Part shown: piece after piece, positions 33,719 through 42,155 of the stretch | Layout: every line of letters starts with the position of its first letter | Position numbering within the stretch: position 1 is the first letter of the stretch | Source: DASQFI01 sp035633215 | Lineage (GTDB): Bacteria; Acidobacteriota; Vicinamibacteria; Vicinamibacterales; SCN-69-37 | Direction: 5' to 3' | Assembly: GCA_035633215.1 (NCBI GenBank) | Contig: DASQFI010000022.1 | Location: 186,001-250,000, forward strand | DNA length: 64,000 nucleotides | Position numbers and translations under genes: made by a program | The notes under the pieces: model-generated | What the model saw: only the letters and a program-made list of their open reading frames with translations | Databases searched by the model: none | Told to the model about the DNA's origin: nothing

Positions 33719-35058
33719 TGCTGCACCTGCTGGACCGCGCTCTTTCGATCGGGCTCGCGACGACGACGCTGATAGCCTCTTGCGCGAGCCTGGTCTTCGC
33801 CCAGAACACCGCGCAGCTTCCGCTGCAGTTCGATTTCCTGCCGCCCGGCGCGCGCAGCGTCGGCATGGGCAGCGCGTTCATCGCGGCCGCCGATGATGCG
33901 ACAGCTGCTTTCACAAATCCGGCAGGACTGGCGCGGCTCGCGCGCCGGGAGATCTCCGCAGAGCTCCGATTCAAGCGGCTGGAGACACCGTTTCTCTTCG
34001 GTGGCCGAATCACCGGAGCCGTCACGAACGTCGGGCTCGACACCGTCCCGAACCCGGTCTATGGGCAGGACGTGGACGATCAGTTCGGTCCTGCGTTCGT
34101 CTCGTTCCTCTGGCCGATCGGAACGAAGGCAAGCGTCATCGGATATCGACATGAGGTCGCGACGATCGAAAACACTTACTTCAGTCAGGGCGTCTTCGAA
34201 CGTGTGACTGAACTGGGGGTGACTGACGACCGCACGCGAACGACACCGGTGGGCGGCACCCGAGCGGTGCGCATCCGCAACTACGGCGGATCCGTTGGCT
34301 ACAAGGTGTCGGAACGGTTCTCGATCGGCGGCGGGATTGCGCTGTACCGGTTTCGGCTCGAGGCTGACTTTGCCCGATTCGGCATCGAAGGGAATTTCGC
34401 GAGCCTTCCGAACCGGAATCTGATCACGGCGACGGCGACCCAGCGAGGCGAGGACTGGACGGCCGGCTTCAATGCCGGCGCGCTTTTCGATGTCACTCCC
34501 AAGGTCAAGGTTGGCGCGACGTACCGACGGGGGCCCGCATTCACGTTCAGCCAGGAAGATCTCGTCCCGTCAATCGACTTCGAACTCTTTCGTGTGGGCA
34601 AGTTCAAGGTACCGGACGTCTTTGGCCTGGGACTCGAGTGGCGAGCCACCGATGTGCTTCGTGTCGTCGTCGATTACGATCGGATCCAATACGCGCAACT
34701 GCTGGACGACTTCATCAAGTTTCAGTCTCTGATCAGCAAGCGCCCGGAACGAATGGTCCTGGACGACGGCAACGAACTGCACGTTGGCGCCGAATACCTC
34801 CTGCCCAATGCGCCGATCCCCCTGGCCCTCCGCGCCGGCTTCTGGCACGACCCAGACCACGTCGTCCGCTACGACCCGACGCCGGCAATGGACGACATCG
34901 ACAAGTTCTTCGTCGCCACCCTGCCCGGCGGCGAATCGCAGGCGCACTACACCTTCGGAGCGGGACTCGCCCCCACCCGTTGGCTGGAGCTGAACGGCGC
35001 GGCCGACCTCGCCGCCAAGACCAAGTACGTCACATTTTCGGTCGTGATCCGATATTAG
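33709..35058 (+). CDS. FadL/PorV-like outer-membrane protein
   Basis: A 449-aa barrel protein with a signal peptide ending VFAQ. It has the family N-terminus FLPPGARSVGMGSAFIAAADDATAAFTNPAGLARL (the FadL/PorV/UPF0164 pattern with NPAGL) and a succession of beta strands to the terminal YVTFSVVIRY. Members take up hydrophobic compounds or act as secretion-associated barrels. It overlaps the lipoprotein gene and lies 26 bases upstream of the SIR2 gene on the same strand, so read-through into the SIR2-nSTAND pair is possible. Confidence 0.85.
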   Translation: MRLVLHLLDRALSIGLATTTLIASCASLVFAQNTAQLPLQFDFLPPGARSVGMGSAFIAAADDATAAFTNPAGLARLARREISAELRFKRLETPFLFGGRITGAVTNVGLDTVPNPVYGQDVDDQFGPAFVSFLWPIGTKASVIGYRHEVATIENTYFSQGVFERVTELGVTDDRTRTTPVGGTRAVRIRNYGGSVGYKVSERFSIGGGIALYRFRLEADFARFGIEGNFASLPNRNLITATATQRGEDWTAGFNAGALFDVTPKVKVGATYRRGPAFTFSQEDLVPSIDFELFRVGKFKVPDVFGLGLEWRATDVLRVVVDYDRIQYAQLLDDFIKFQSLISKRPERMVLDDGNELHVGAEYLLPNAPIPLALRAGFWHDPDHVVRYDPTPAMDDIDKFFVATLPGGESQAHYTFGAGLAPTRWLELNGAADLAAKTKYVTFSVVIRY

Positions 35059-35084
35059 CTGCGACAGGAGTTGACCCCGGATCG

Positions 35085-36083
35085 ATGCACTGCCAGCCCC
35101 TCGAAGCCACGTTTCAGCAGCACTACGACAACGTGATCAATTTTCTGCTCGACGGCCGCGTGGTGCCGTTCCTCGGCGCCGGCGCGAACCTCTGCGGCCG
35201 GCCGCCGAACCTGGCCTGGCCCGATCGGGAGCGCCACTTCCTGCCGAGCGGCAGCGAGCTCTCCGCCTATCTCGCCAGCGAGTTCAAATGCCCGCCCGAT
35301 CCCGATCTCGCCCGCGTGTCCCAGTACGTCTCCCTGACGACCGGCAGCGGCGGCCTCTTCGGCTCGCTGCATGACGTCTTCGACCACGACTATCCGCCGA
35401 CCGCGCTCCACCGGCTCCTGGCGGAGTTCCCGTCGATGCTCCGGGCGAAAGGACACTTACCTCGCAATCAGCTCATCGTCAGCACCAACTACGACGATGT
35501 GCTGGAGCGCGCGTTCGGGGACGCGAACGAGCCGTTCGACCTGGTGACGTACATCTCGGAAGGCGACACTCGCGGCAAGTTTCTGCACACGGATCCGGAC
35601 GGCAACGCGCGCGTCATCGACATCCCGAACCAGTATCGCGATCTGTCCCTCGAGAAGCGGACCATCATTCTCAAGATCCACGGCGCCATCAACCGCGCCG
35701 TGGCCGACGGCGAAGCCGACAGCTACGTCATCACTGAAGATCACTACATCGACTACCTGACGCGAACCGACCTCGCGAACCTCATTCCGGTGACTCTCAC
35801 CGCGAAACTGCGCAAGAGCCACTTCCTTTTCCTGGGGTACGGCTTGCGCGACTGGAACCTGCGGGTCATCCTGCACCGCATCGCCGGCGAACAGCGTCTG
35901 AACTACCAGTCGTGGGCGATCCAGCGCCACCCGACCACGCTCGACGAGAAGTTCTGGGGCCGCCGCGACGTGGACATCCTCGACATCGACCTCGCCCGCT
36001 ACATCGCGGCCGTGCGCGGGAGGCTGCGGCTGCTCCGACAGGCCGAGACAGCGGCCGCGGTCGAGGCGGCGCCGCATGCGTGA
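35085..36083 (+). CDS. SIR2-like NAD-hydrolase-type protein
   Basis: A 332-aa protein, essentially one SIR2 domain of the defence type. Visible motifs: VVPFLGAGAN (residues ~26-35, NAD-binding Gly loop), STNYDDVLERAF (~133), KIHGAIN with the catalytic-type His at ~199, and FLGYGLRDWNLRVIL (~245). This set is that of SIR2_2 domains that hydrolyse NAD in anti-phage systems, and lacks the Cys4 zinc module of histone deacetylase sirtuins. The coding end overlaps the nSTAND gene by 8 bases, implying tight co-expression and probably a complex. An AGGAG ribosome site is slightly far (about 14 bases) from ATG 35085. Confidence 0.88.
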   Translation: MHCQPLEATFQQHYDNVINFLLDGRVVPFLGAGANLCGRPPNLAWPDRERHFLPSGSELSAYLASEFKCPPDPDLARVSQYVSLTTGSGGLFGSLHDVFDHDYPPTALHRLLAEFPSMLRAKGHLPRNQLIVSTNYDDVLERAFGDANEPFDLVTYISEGDTRGKFLHTDPDGNARVIDIPNQYRDLSLEKRTIILKIHGAINRAVADGEADSYVITEDHYIDYLTRTDLANLIPVTLTAKLRKSHFLFLGYGLRDWNLRVILHRIAGEQRLNYQSWAIQRHPTTLDEKFWGRRDVDILDIDLARYIAAVRGRLRLLRQAETAAAVEAAPHA

Positions 36084-38259
36084 TTGCCCGTACGCCGGGC
36101 TCATGCCGTTCACCGAGGAACAGGCCGCCTTCTTCTTCGGACGTGAAGCCGAGCGCGAGATCATCACCGCCAACCTGATGGCGTCCCGGCTGACGCTGCT
36201 CTACGGGCCGAGCGGCGTCGGGAAGAGCTCCGTCCTGAACGCCGGTGTGGTGCATCACCTGCGCGCGCAGGCGACGCAGACCAGGGCCAGCCACGGCAAG
36301 CCCGAGTTCGCCATCGTCACCTTTCGCACGTGGCGGGACGATCCGCTGGTCGGCCTCGAACACGCCATCGCGGCCGAGATCGGCCGGCCGGCCGCCGGCG
36401 CGGCCTTCGCCGACCGATTGTCCGAGGCGACGCAGGCCGTCACCGGCGACCTGCTGATCATCCTCGACCAGTTCGAAGAGTATTTCCTCTATCACAGCGC
36501 CGTCGACGGCCCCGGCACGTTCGCGGTCGAGTTCCCGCGGGTGGTGAACCGGCCCGATCTGCGCGTGAGCTTTCTCGTCTCGATGCGCGAGGACTCGATC
36601 GCCAAGCTCGATTTCTTCAAGGGCCGGATCCCGAACCTCTTCGACAACTACCTCCGCATCGACCATCTCGAGCGGAGCCAGGCGCGCGACGCCATCGTCA
36701 GGCCCGTCGAGCAGTTCAACCGGCGGCTGCCCGCCGGCACGGCGCCGATGAAGATCGACCCCGCCCTCGTCGACCTGGTCCTGAATCAGGTGACGAGGGG
36801 ACGCGTGGCGATCGCCGGGACCGGCAAGGGGCGGCTGGGCATGGGCGGCGACGGGCGAGCGCAGGACGAGCGCGTCGAGACGCCGTACCTTCAGTTGGTC
36901 CTGACGCGGCTGTGGCAGGAGGAGACGGCGGCCGGATCGCGGGAATTGCGTGGCGCGACGTTGGAGCGACTGGGCGGCGCGGGACACATCGTCGCGACGC
37001 ATCTCGACGCTGCGCTGGGCGCGCTCACCGACGAGGAACGGACCGCGGCGGCGGCCATCTTCCAGTACCTGGTGACGCCGTCCGGCACCAAGATCGCGCT
37101 GGGCATCGACGACCTTGCGCAGTATGCCAGGCGGAAGCGCGAGGAGATCCAGCCGCTGCTCGTGCGACTGTCGAGCGGCGAGAACCGGATCCTGATTCCG
37201 GTGGCGCCGCCGGCCGATCAGCCGTCGCGCGAGAGCTATCAGATCTTTCACGACGTCCTTGCGGCCGCGGTGCTCGAGTGGCGGACCCGGTACGTGCTGG
37301 CGGCCGAGCGCGTGGAGGCCGACAAGCGTGCCGAGGAACAGCGCCAGCGGGCCGAGCACGAGGCGCAGGCAGCCGCCCGGCTTCGGAAGCAGCGCCGACT
37401 GCTGTTCGGCTTGTTGACCGCCACTGGCGTGTTGCTCTTCGCGGTGCTGGTGCTCTCGTATTTCGCGTCGCAGCAGCGCCGCCAGCTTCAGGAGACGGCG
37501 CTCGAGCTGAAGGCGCTCCAGGAAGTGTTCTTTGCCGCCGACGCCCGCGTGAAGGATCTCCAGGAAAAGGCCAAGGTCGCGCAGGCGGCCGCGATCGGAG
37601 GATTCGAAGAGGCCCAGCGGCTCTTCAAGGAGGCGGGCGACCTGGCACGCGCGGGCAATACGCAGGCGGCCGCGGCGATCGAGGCCAAGGCCAATCAGGC
37701 CTCGCAGAAAGCGAAGGCTGCGCAGAACACCTACGCCGAGCTGAACCAAGCCGTCGTTCAGGAACAGAAGGTCGCCTCCGACGCGCAGAAGAGCGCCGAA
37801 GATCTGAGCAAGAAGCTGCCGACCGGCGGCGGCACGATCCTGACGGGCGGAGGCGGCATCACCTATCCACCGCCGGATCCGAAGCCGACCGAGAAGACGC
37901 CGGAGAAAGAAAAGGAGAAAGAGCCTGCGCCGGCGGCGGGAGCGAAGGGTGGAGACTACCGGGAGCCGTTCAGGAAAGCCATGGTCGCGAAGGATCGCAA
38001 GCAGTGGGCCGAGGCACGGCGGTTGCTCGAGCAGGCAATCGCGATTAAGGGCACGGAAAGCACTGAGAAAATCACGATCGCGGGCTTCGGCAACATGGAG
38101 CAGTACCTGCCGAAGTACTTCCTTGGGGTCGCGCTCAAGAATCTCGGCGACTGTCCCGGCGCTGTCCGCGCGTGGGCCAGCTCGGAGAATGACGGCGCCG
38201 TGCAGCAGACCAACATGTACAAGACGCTGCAGCGGGAAAGAGACGCGTGTGGAAAGTAG
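36076..38259 (+). CDS. Membrane-spanning nSTAND1-type NTPase
   Basis: A 727-aa protein. The N-terminus CPYAGLMPFTEEQAAFFFGRE is the hallmark of novel-STAND-1 ATPases. Walker A is YGPSGVGKSSVL (about 44-53), Walker B LLIILDQFEEYF (about 126-137), and a winged-helix-like region follows to ~430. Instead of the usual WD40 or TPR array, a single membrane helix (LLFGLLTATGVLLFAVLVLSYF, about 441-463) leads to a Lys/Glu/Ala-rich coiled coil (~465-590), a Gly/Pro linker and a ~95-residue TPR-like helical end with two Cys (GDCPGA, RDACGK). The predicted topology is cytosolic ATPase and periplasmic sensor. Paired with SIR2, it resembles Avs/SIR2-STAND defence switches but with a transmembrane sensing arm. 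Confidence 0.87.
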   Translation: MRDCPYAGLMPFTEEQAAFFFGREAEREIITANLMASRLTLLYGPSGVGKSSVLNAGVVHHLRAQATQTRASHGKPEFAIVTFRTWRDDPLVGLEHAIAAEIGRPAAGAAFADRLSEATQAVTGDLLIILDQFEEYFLYHSAVDGPGTFAVEFPRVVNRPDLRVSFLVSMREDSIAKLDFFKGRIPNLFDNYLRIDHLERSQARDAIVRPVEQFNRRLPAGTAPMKIDPALVDLVLNQVTRGRVAIAGTGKGRLGMGGDGRAQDERVETPYLQLVLTRLWQEETAAGSRELRGATLERLGGAGHIVATHLDAALGALTDEERTAAAAIFQYLVTPSGTKIALGIDDLAQYARRKREEIQPLLVRLSSGENRILIPVAPPADQPSRESYQIFHDVLAAAVLEWRTRYVLAAERVEADKRAEEQRQRAEHEAQAAARLRKQRRLLFGLLTATGVLLFAVLVLSYFASQQRRQLQETALELKALQEVFFAADARVKDLQEKAKVAQAAAIGGFEEAQRLFKEAGDLARAGNTQAAAAIEAKANQASQKAKAAQNTYAELNQAVVQEQKVASDAQKSAEDLSKKLPTGGGTILTGGGGITYPPPDPKPTEKTPEKEKEKEPAPAAGAKGGDYREPFRKAMVAKDRKQWAEARRLLEQAIAIKGTESTEKITIAGFGNMEQYLPKYFLGVALKNLGDCPGAVRAWASSENDGAVQQTNMYKTLQRERDACGK

Positions 38260-38278
38260 GCTCCGTTCCGGCATTCGG

Positions 38279-40093
38279 TCAGGTGATCTTTTTCAGCGTA
38301 AACCTCGGATCCCCATAGTGGATGTAGTCGGCCCAATCCACGGAGTCGGTCTTCTGCACCGCCTGCCGGCCGCCGATCAACGCCTCGCCGATCGACTGTC
38401 CGTTGATGAGCGCGCCATAGAACGCGCGCGCGAAACCGGCCGCCGAGTCGTCGCCGACCGGCCAGTACGTCCCCACATAGTTCATGACACCGTAGCGCAT
38501 GAACGATTCCGCAAAGCCGACCGCCTCGGTCAGTTTCTTGTGTACGCCGGCCCGTGACGGCCCCGACTGCGCCGACCGCCTTCTGAGCCGGCCGGACTCG
38601 CACGCGTTGAAGAACATCAGCCCGGGAAGGCTGCGGAGGTTGAGCAGATCCACCGCGCGAAGCGTGCCGTCGGCGCAGACGATGCCGCTCTCACCCACCG
38701 TCTGCGCATCGAACTGCGCGTGGCCAGCGTAGTGAATCGCGTCGAAGCGTTCGGAACGGAAGTGGGCGAGCACCGCGGCCTTTGTCGCCTCGCCCTTCGT
38801 GAGCGTGGTCACGCGCACACGCGGATCGGCGGCGACCAGCTGCCGGATACTCTCGGACTCCCTGACGGCGCCGGGGAGATTGCTCGTCGGATCGACGATC
38901 AGGAGCAGCGAGAGCTCGCGGTCGTGCTCGCGATGCTCGGTCCACCGGCCCACCGCCAGGTTGTTCGCGACGTATCGCCGGCTCATTCCATTGGTGAGCG
39001 CGGGGACCCAGCCGTCGAGCTCCAGACATTCCCACGGTAACCGCGCGGCTTCGAGGTCGTGCACCACCGCGACATGCCGGCGCGCCGATTTGGCCAGCTC
39101 CGCCCGGACGGACTCCGGCAGCGCCAGTTTCGCGAGACGCTGCCCGAGCTTCTTGAGCGCCGCGGTATCGAACTTCTCCTCCTCGATGAACCCCAGCTCT
39201 TTCTCGAGGTCCTGGCGCGGAATCTCGCACACCCCCTCGAGCACCGCCGCCTTGCTTCCAGACGTGAGGACGGCGCATCGCAGTCCCAGCGTGGACGCCG
39301 CTGCCGCGTCGCTCCGCACCAGAAGATAGAGCGGCTCGGCCTCCACGGCGGAGGGTTTGGCGCCCGCCGCGGGCCGCCGGACTGGCTCCGGCACGCTCAG
39401 CCGCCGCTCGCGGACGACGACGTCCACGTCCCGGCAGAATTCCTCACGGCAGCCGGCGTAGATCTGGTCGCGAATGGCGTTGAACTTCGCCTCGTCCAGC
39501 TCGCAGATCGTGAATCCGCGGAATCGCTGGTGCGGGTCGACGTCGCGCAGGCTGCCCACGACGCCGCCCAACAGGTGCTGCGCGCATTCGCGCACGTCGA
39601 AGCCGGACCCGCCGCCGAAGAGGACCGCGGAGAACTCCTCCACGTTGCCGCGCACGAGTGTGCGAACGAGGTTCGACGCGACCAGCTGAATCACGCTGGA
39701 GTTGAATCGATCGAACGGCCCCAGACCCGCGAAGATCACCATCTCCACCAGCAGGCCCGTGCGAGCCGTCGGGAGAACGAACACGGATCCGGCCTCCGGG
39801 GAGACCGTGCGCGATCGCATCAGCTCCGTCAGCGCGCCGGACAGACGAATGTCGATCGCTTTGGCGGCGCCGCCCGGATCGACGTTTCGAAAGAGGCCGA
39901 GCACGAGCGCGCGAGCGGGCACGTCGAGGATGCTGCCGCGCACGAGCGTGACGTCGAGCCGTCGCTGTCGCCCGCGCGCGACGACAATCGCCTGCTCCGA
40001 CACCAGGGGCGCGGGCGCGCTGATCGGCGGCGGTGCAGAGTCAGGCGATGTCTCCGGTGATCGACGTGTTCGTTTGGCCATGGGTGTGGGCAT
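38279..40093 (-). CDS. CHAT-domain protease with N-terminal M17_N/macro-like domain
   Basis: A 604-aa protein from ATG 40093 (GAAGGGTGG upstream); the frame extending to 41380 is antisense to the peroxidase. Residues ~45-215 match the N-terminal domain of M17 leucine aminopeptidases, a macro-clan fold: ARALVLGLFRNVDPGGAAKAIDIRLSG, ALTELMRS, AGSVFVLPTARTG, MVIFAGLGPFDRF. No aminopeptidase catalytic domain follows. Instead, residues ~350-604 are a CHAT protease domain with His 458 in IHYAGHAQFD and Cys 498 in FFNACESGRL, and the late YWPVGDDSAAGFARAFY. CHAT proteases are caspase/separase relatives activated by partners. The gene converges on the nSTAND gene with 19 bases between stops. It could sense an ADP-ribose-type ligand (inference). 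Confidence 0.85.
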   Translation of the reverse strand: MPTPMAKRTRRSPETSPDSAPPPISAPAPLVSEQAIVVARGRQRRLDVTLVRGSILDVPARALVLGLFRNVDPGGAAKAIDIRLSGALTELMRSRTVSPEAGSVFVLPTARTGLLVEMVIFAGLGPFDRFNSSVIQLVASNLVRTLVRGNVEEFSAVLFGGGSGFDVRECAQHLLGGVVGSLRDVDPHQRFRGFTICELDEAKFNAIRDQIYAGCREEFCRDVDVVVRERRLSVPEPVRRPAAGAKPSAVEAEPLYLLVRSDAAAASTLGLRCAVLTSGSKAAVLEGVCEIPRQDLEKELGFIEEEKFDTAALKKLGQRLAKLALPESVRAELAKSARRHVAVVHDLEAARLPWECLELDGWVPALTNGMSRRYVANNLAVGRWTEHREHDRELSLLLIVDPTSNLPGAVRESESIRQLVAADPRVRVTTLTKGEATKAAVLAHFRSERFDAIHYAGHAQFDAQTVGESGIVCADGTLRAVDLLNLRSLPGLMFFNACESGRLRRRSAQSGPSRAGVHKKLTEAVGFAESFMRYGVMNYVGTYWPVGDDSAAGFARAFYGALINGQSIGEALIGGRQAVQKTDSVDWADYIHYGDPRFTLKKIT

Positions 40094-40231
40094 TCTGCCA
40101 CCCTTCTTTTCGGCACCGACCGCGTGCCGGCACACTCCCCAGACCCTGAGATCGCTTTGACACGCACACAGCGGCATGCAACACTGCCGGCCTCCCCCGA
40201 ACAGCTCTGAACGGCCACTCGAGGTACCCAG

Positions 40232-42013
40232 ATGCCCGACGAGACGCTGCTCGGCCGTATCGGCAATTTCCTCCAGAATCGTCGTCCGTGGTACACGCTC
40301 CCGGACGTGCTCGCGATGCCGCGGCTCGTCGAAATTCGCAACGAGCTGCGCGCGAAAAACCTGCACGACACCGAAGAGCCCGCGTTCGAGAAGACGCCCG
40401 TACCCGCGAACCTGGATCCGCAGCTGCGCAACGAGCGGACGATCGAAGGGACCCACAACGACCTGCAATATCCGACGATGGGCAGCGCCGGCCGGCGCTT
40501 CGGCCGCAACGTCCCGCTCGAGCATGTGTTCCCGGATACCGCGAATCTGCTCGTGCCCAATCCGCGCGTCGTGAGCCGCGAGTTGATGACCCGCGACGAG
40601 TTCAAGCCGGCCACGATCCTGAACCTGATGGCGGCCTCGTGGATCCAGTTCATGGTCCACGACTGGTTCGTGCACAAGCAGTCCGCGCCCGCCGACGGGA
40701 TCGAGATTCCACTTCCGCCGGGCGACGACTGGCAGGGCGGCAAGATGAAGGTCGGGCGGAGCCTTCCCGATGCCTCGCCGTCGGGATCCACACGCCCGCC
40801 CGCCTACACGAACAGCAACAGCCACTGGTGGGACGCGTCGCAGGTCTATGGCTGCGAGAACACCGTGGCCGCCAGCCTCCGCAGCGGCCAGGGGGGCAAG
40901 CTCAGGATGGAAGCGTCCGGGAAGCTGCTCCCGGTCGACCCGGCCACCGGCCTTGATTGCACCGGCTTCACCGACAACTGGTGGATCGGCCTGGCGATGC
41001 TCCACACGCTCTTCGCGCTCGAGCACAATCACGTCTGCGACGAGCTGGCCAAACTGAATCGCGGCTGGACCGACGGGCAGCTCTTCGCGACCGCGAAGCT
41101 CATCAACTCCGCGGTGATGGCGAAAATCCACACCGTCGAGTGGACCCCGGCCATCCTGCCCCATCCGGTCGTCAAGACCGCGATGAACACGAACTGGAAC
41201 GGTCTCGTCGACGGGAATCTCCAGGAGATCTTCACCTTCATCGGCGACGACGAGCTGCTCGGCGGCATCCTCGGGTCCAAGGCCGACCATCACACCGCGC
41301 CGTACTCGCTCACCGAGGAGTTCGCCGCGGTCTACCGGATGCACCCGCTCATTCCGGACGAGGTGGTCTTCCGATCGCACGCGACGGGAAGTGAGATCGA
41401 ACGGCGGTCACTGCCCGAGATCGCCGGACGCAAGACGCGTCCGGTCGTCGAGCGTCTCTCGATGGCAGACCTCTTCTACACGTTCGGCGTGTCGCACCCG
41501 GGCGCGATCACGCTTCACAACTACCCGAAACATCTCCAGAACCTCACGCGGGACAACGGCCAGCGCTTCGACCTGGCGGCGGTAGATATCCTGAGGGATC
41601 GCGAGCGCGGTGTCCCCCGCTACAACCAGTTCCGGCGCCTGGTCCACAAGGATCCGGTCACCTCGTTCGACGAGGTCACCGACAACCCGGAATGGCGCAA
41701 GCAAATCAAGCAGGTCTACGGCAACAACATCGAGATGGTGGACCTGATGACCGGGCTCTTCGCCGAGCCGCTGCCCGAGGGGTTCGGGTTCAGCGATACG
41801 GCCTTTCGCATCTTCGTGCTGATGGCCTCACGCCGGCTGAAGAGCGACCGGTTCTTCACGGACGACTACGGCGCCAGGCTCTACACGGACTTCGGCGTCG
41901 ACTACCTCAAGAAAACGACGATGCTGACGCTGCTCGAGCGGCACGTGCCGGAGGTCAAACCCGCGCTGGCGGGCGTCGAGAACGCATTCGCGCCGTGGAG
42001 GAAGACCGGATAG
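40232..42013 (+). CDS. Animal-type heme peroxidase / fatty-acid oxygenase-like protein
   Basis: A 593-aa protein of the animal heme peroxidase superfamily. WIQFMVHDWFVH carries the distal His (143) and RMHPLIPDEVVF the proximal His region (371); NSHWWDASQVYG, AMLHTLFALEHNHVCDEL and FADLFYTFG-like segments support the family. The closest described group is the cyclooxygenase/linoleate-dioxygenase-like bacterial enzymes. There is no signal peptide, which argues for cytosolic or membrane-associated lipid oxidation rather than secretion. It is divergent from the CHAT gene, sharing a 138-bp spacer. Confidence 0.82.
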   Translation: MPDETLLGRIGNFLQNRRPWYTLPDVLAMPRLVEIRNELRAKNLHDTEEPAFEKTPVPANLDPQLRNERTIEGTHNDLQYPTMGSAGRRFGRNVPLEHVFPDTANLLVPNPRVVSRELMTRDEFKPATILNLMAASWIQFMVHDWFVHKQSAPADGIEIPLPPGDDWQGGKMKVGRSLPDASPSGSTRPPAYTNSNSHWWDASQVYGCENTVAASLRSGQGGKLRMEASGKLLPVDPATGLDCTGFTDNWWIGLAMLHTLFALEHNHVCDELAKLNRGWTDGQLFATAKLINSAVMAKIHTVEWTPAILPHPVVKTAMNTNWNGLVDGNLQEIFTFIGDDELLGGILGSKADHHTAPYSLTEEFAAVYRMHPLIPDEVVFRSHATGSEIERRSLPEIAGRKTRPVVERLSMADLFYTFGVSHPGAITLHNYPKHLQNLTRDNGQRFDLAAVDILRDRERGVPRYNQFRRLVHKDPVTSFDEVTDNPEWRKQIKQVYGNNIEMVDLMTGLFAEPLPEGFGFSDTAFRIFVLMASRRLKSDRFFTDDYGARLYTDFGVDYLKKTTMLTLLERHVPEVKPALAGVENAFAPWRKTG

Positions 42014-42016
42014 AAA

Positions 42017-42137
42017 GCGCTTGTCGGTACGACGGGTACGGCAGGTCCAAGGAACGTGCTGACGATTGTCTTCTTCTTAAGAAGATGACAAGAATCAGGT
42101 TCCACGGACCCGCCGTACCCGTCGTACCGACAAGCGC
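42017..42137. repeat. Long inverted repeat (32-bp arms) between convergent genes
   Basis: Arms 42017-42048 and 42106-42137 are complementary over 32 bases with one mismatch (GCGCTTGTCGGTACGACGGG... and complement). Inside them GGAAC/GTTCC and a TCTTCTT-AAGAAGA palindrome extend the structure. It lies between the peroxidase and PQQ dehydrogenase stops and could be a bidirectional terminator or a small non-autonomous repeat. Confidence 0.7.
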
Positions 42138-42155
42138 ATTTTTGGAGTGTTACTG

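Noticed and set aside
40094..41380. Extension of the CHAT frame to 41380
   Set aside because: It lies antisense to the peroxidase coding region; high GC keeps antisense frames open here.
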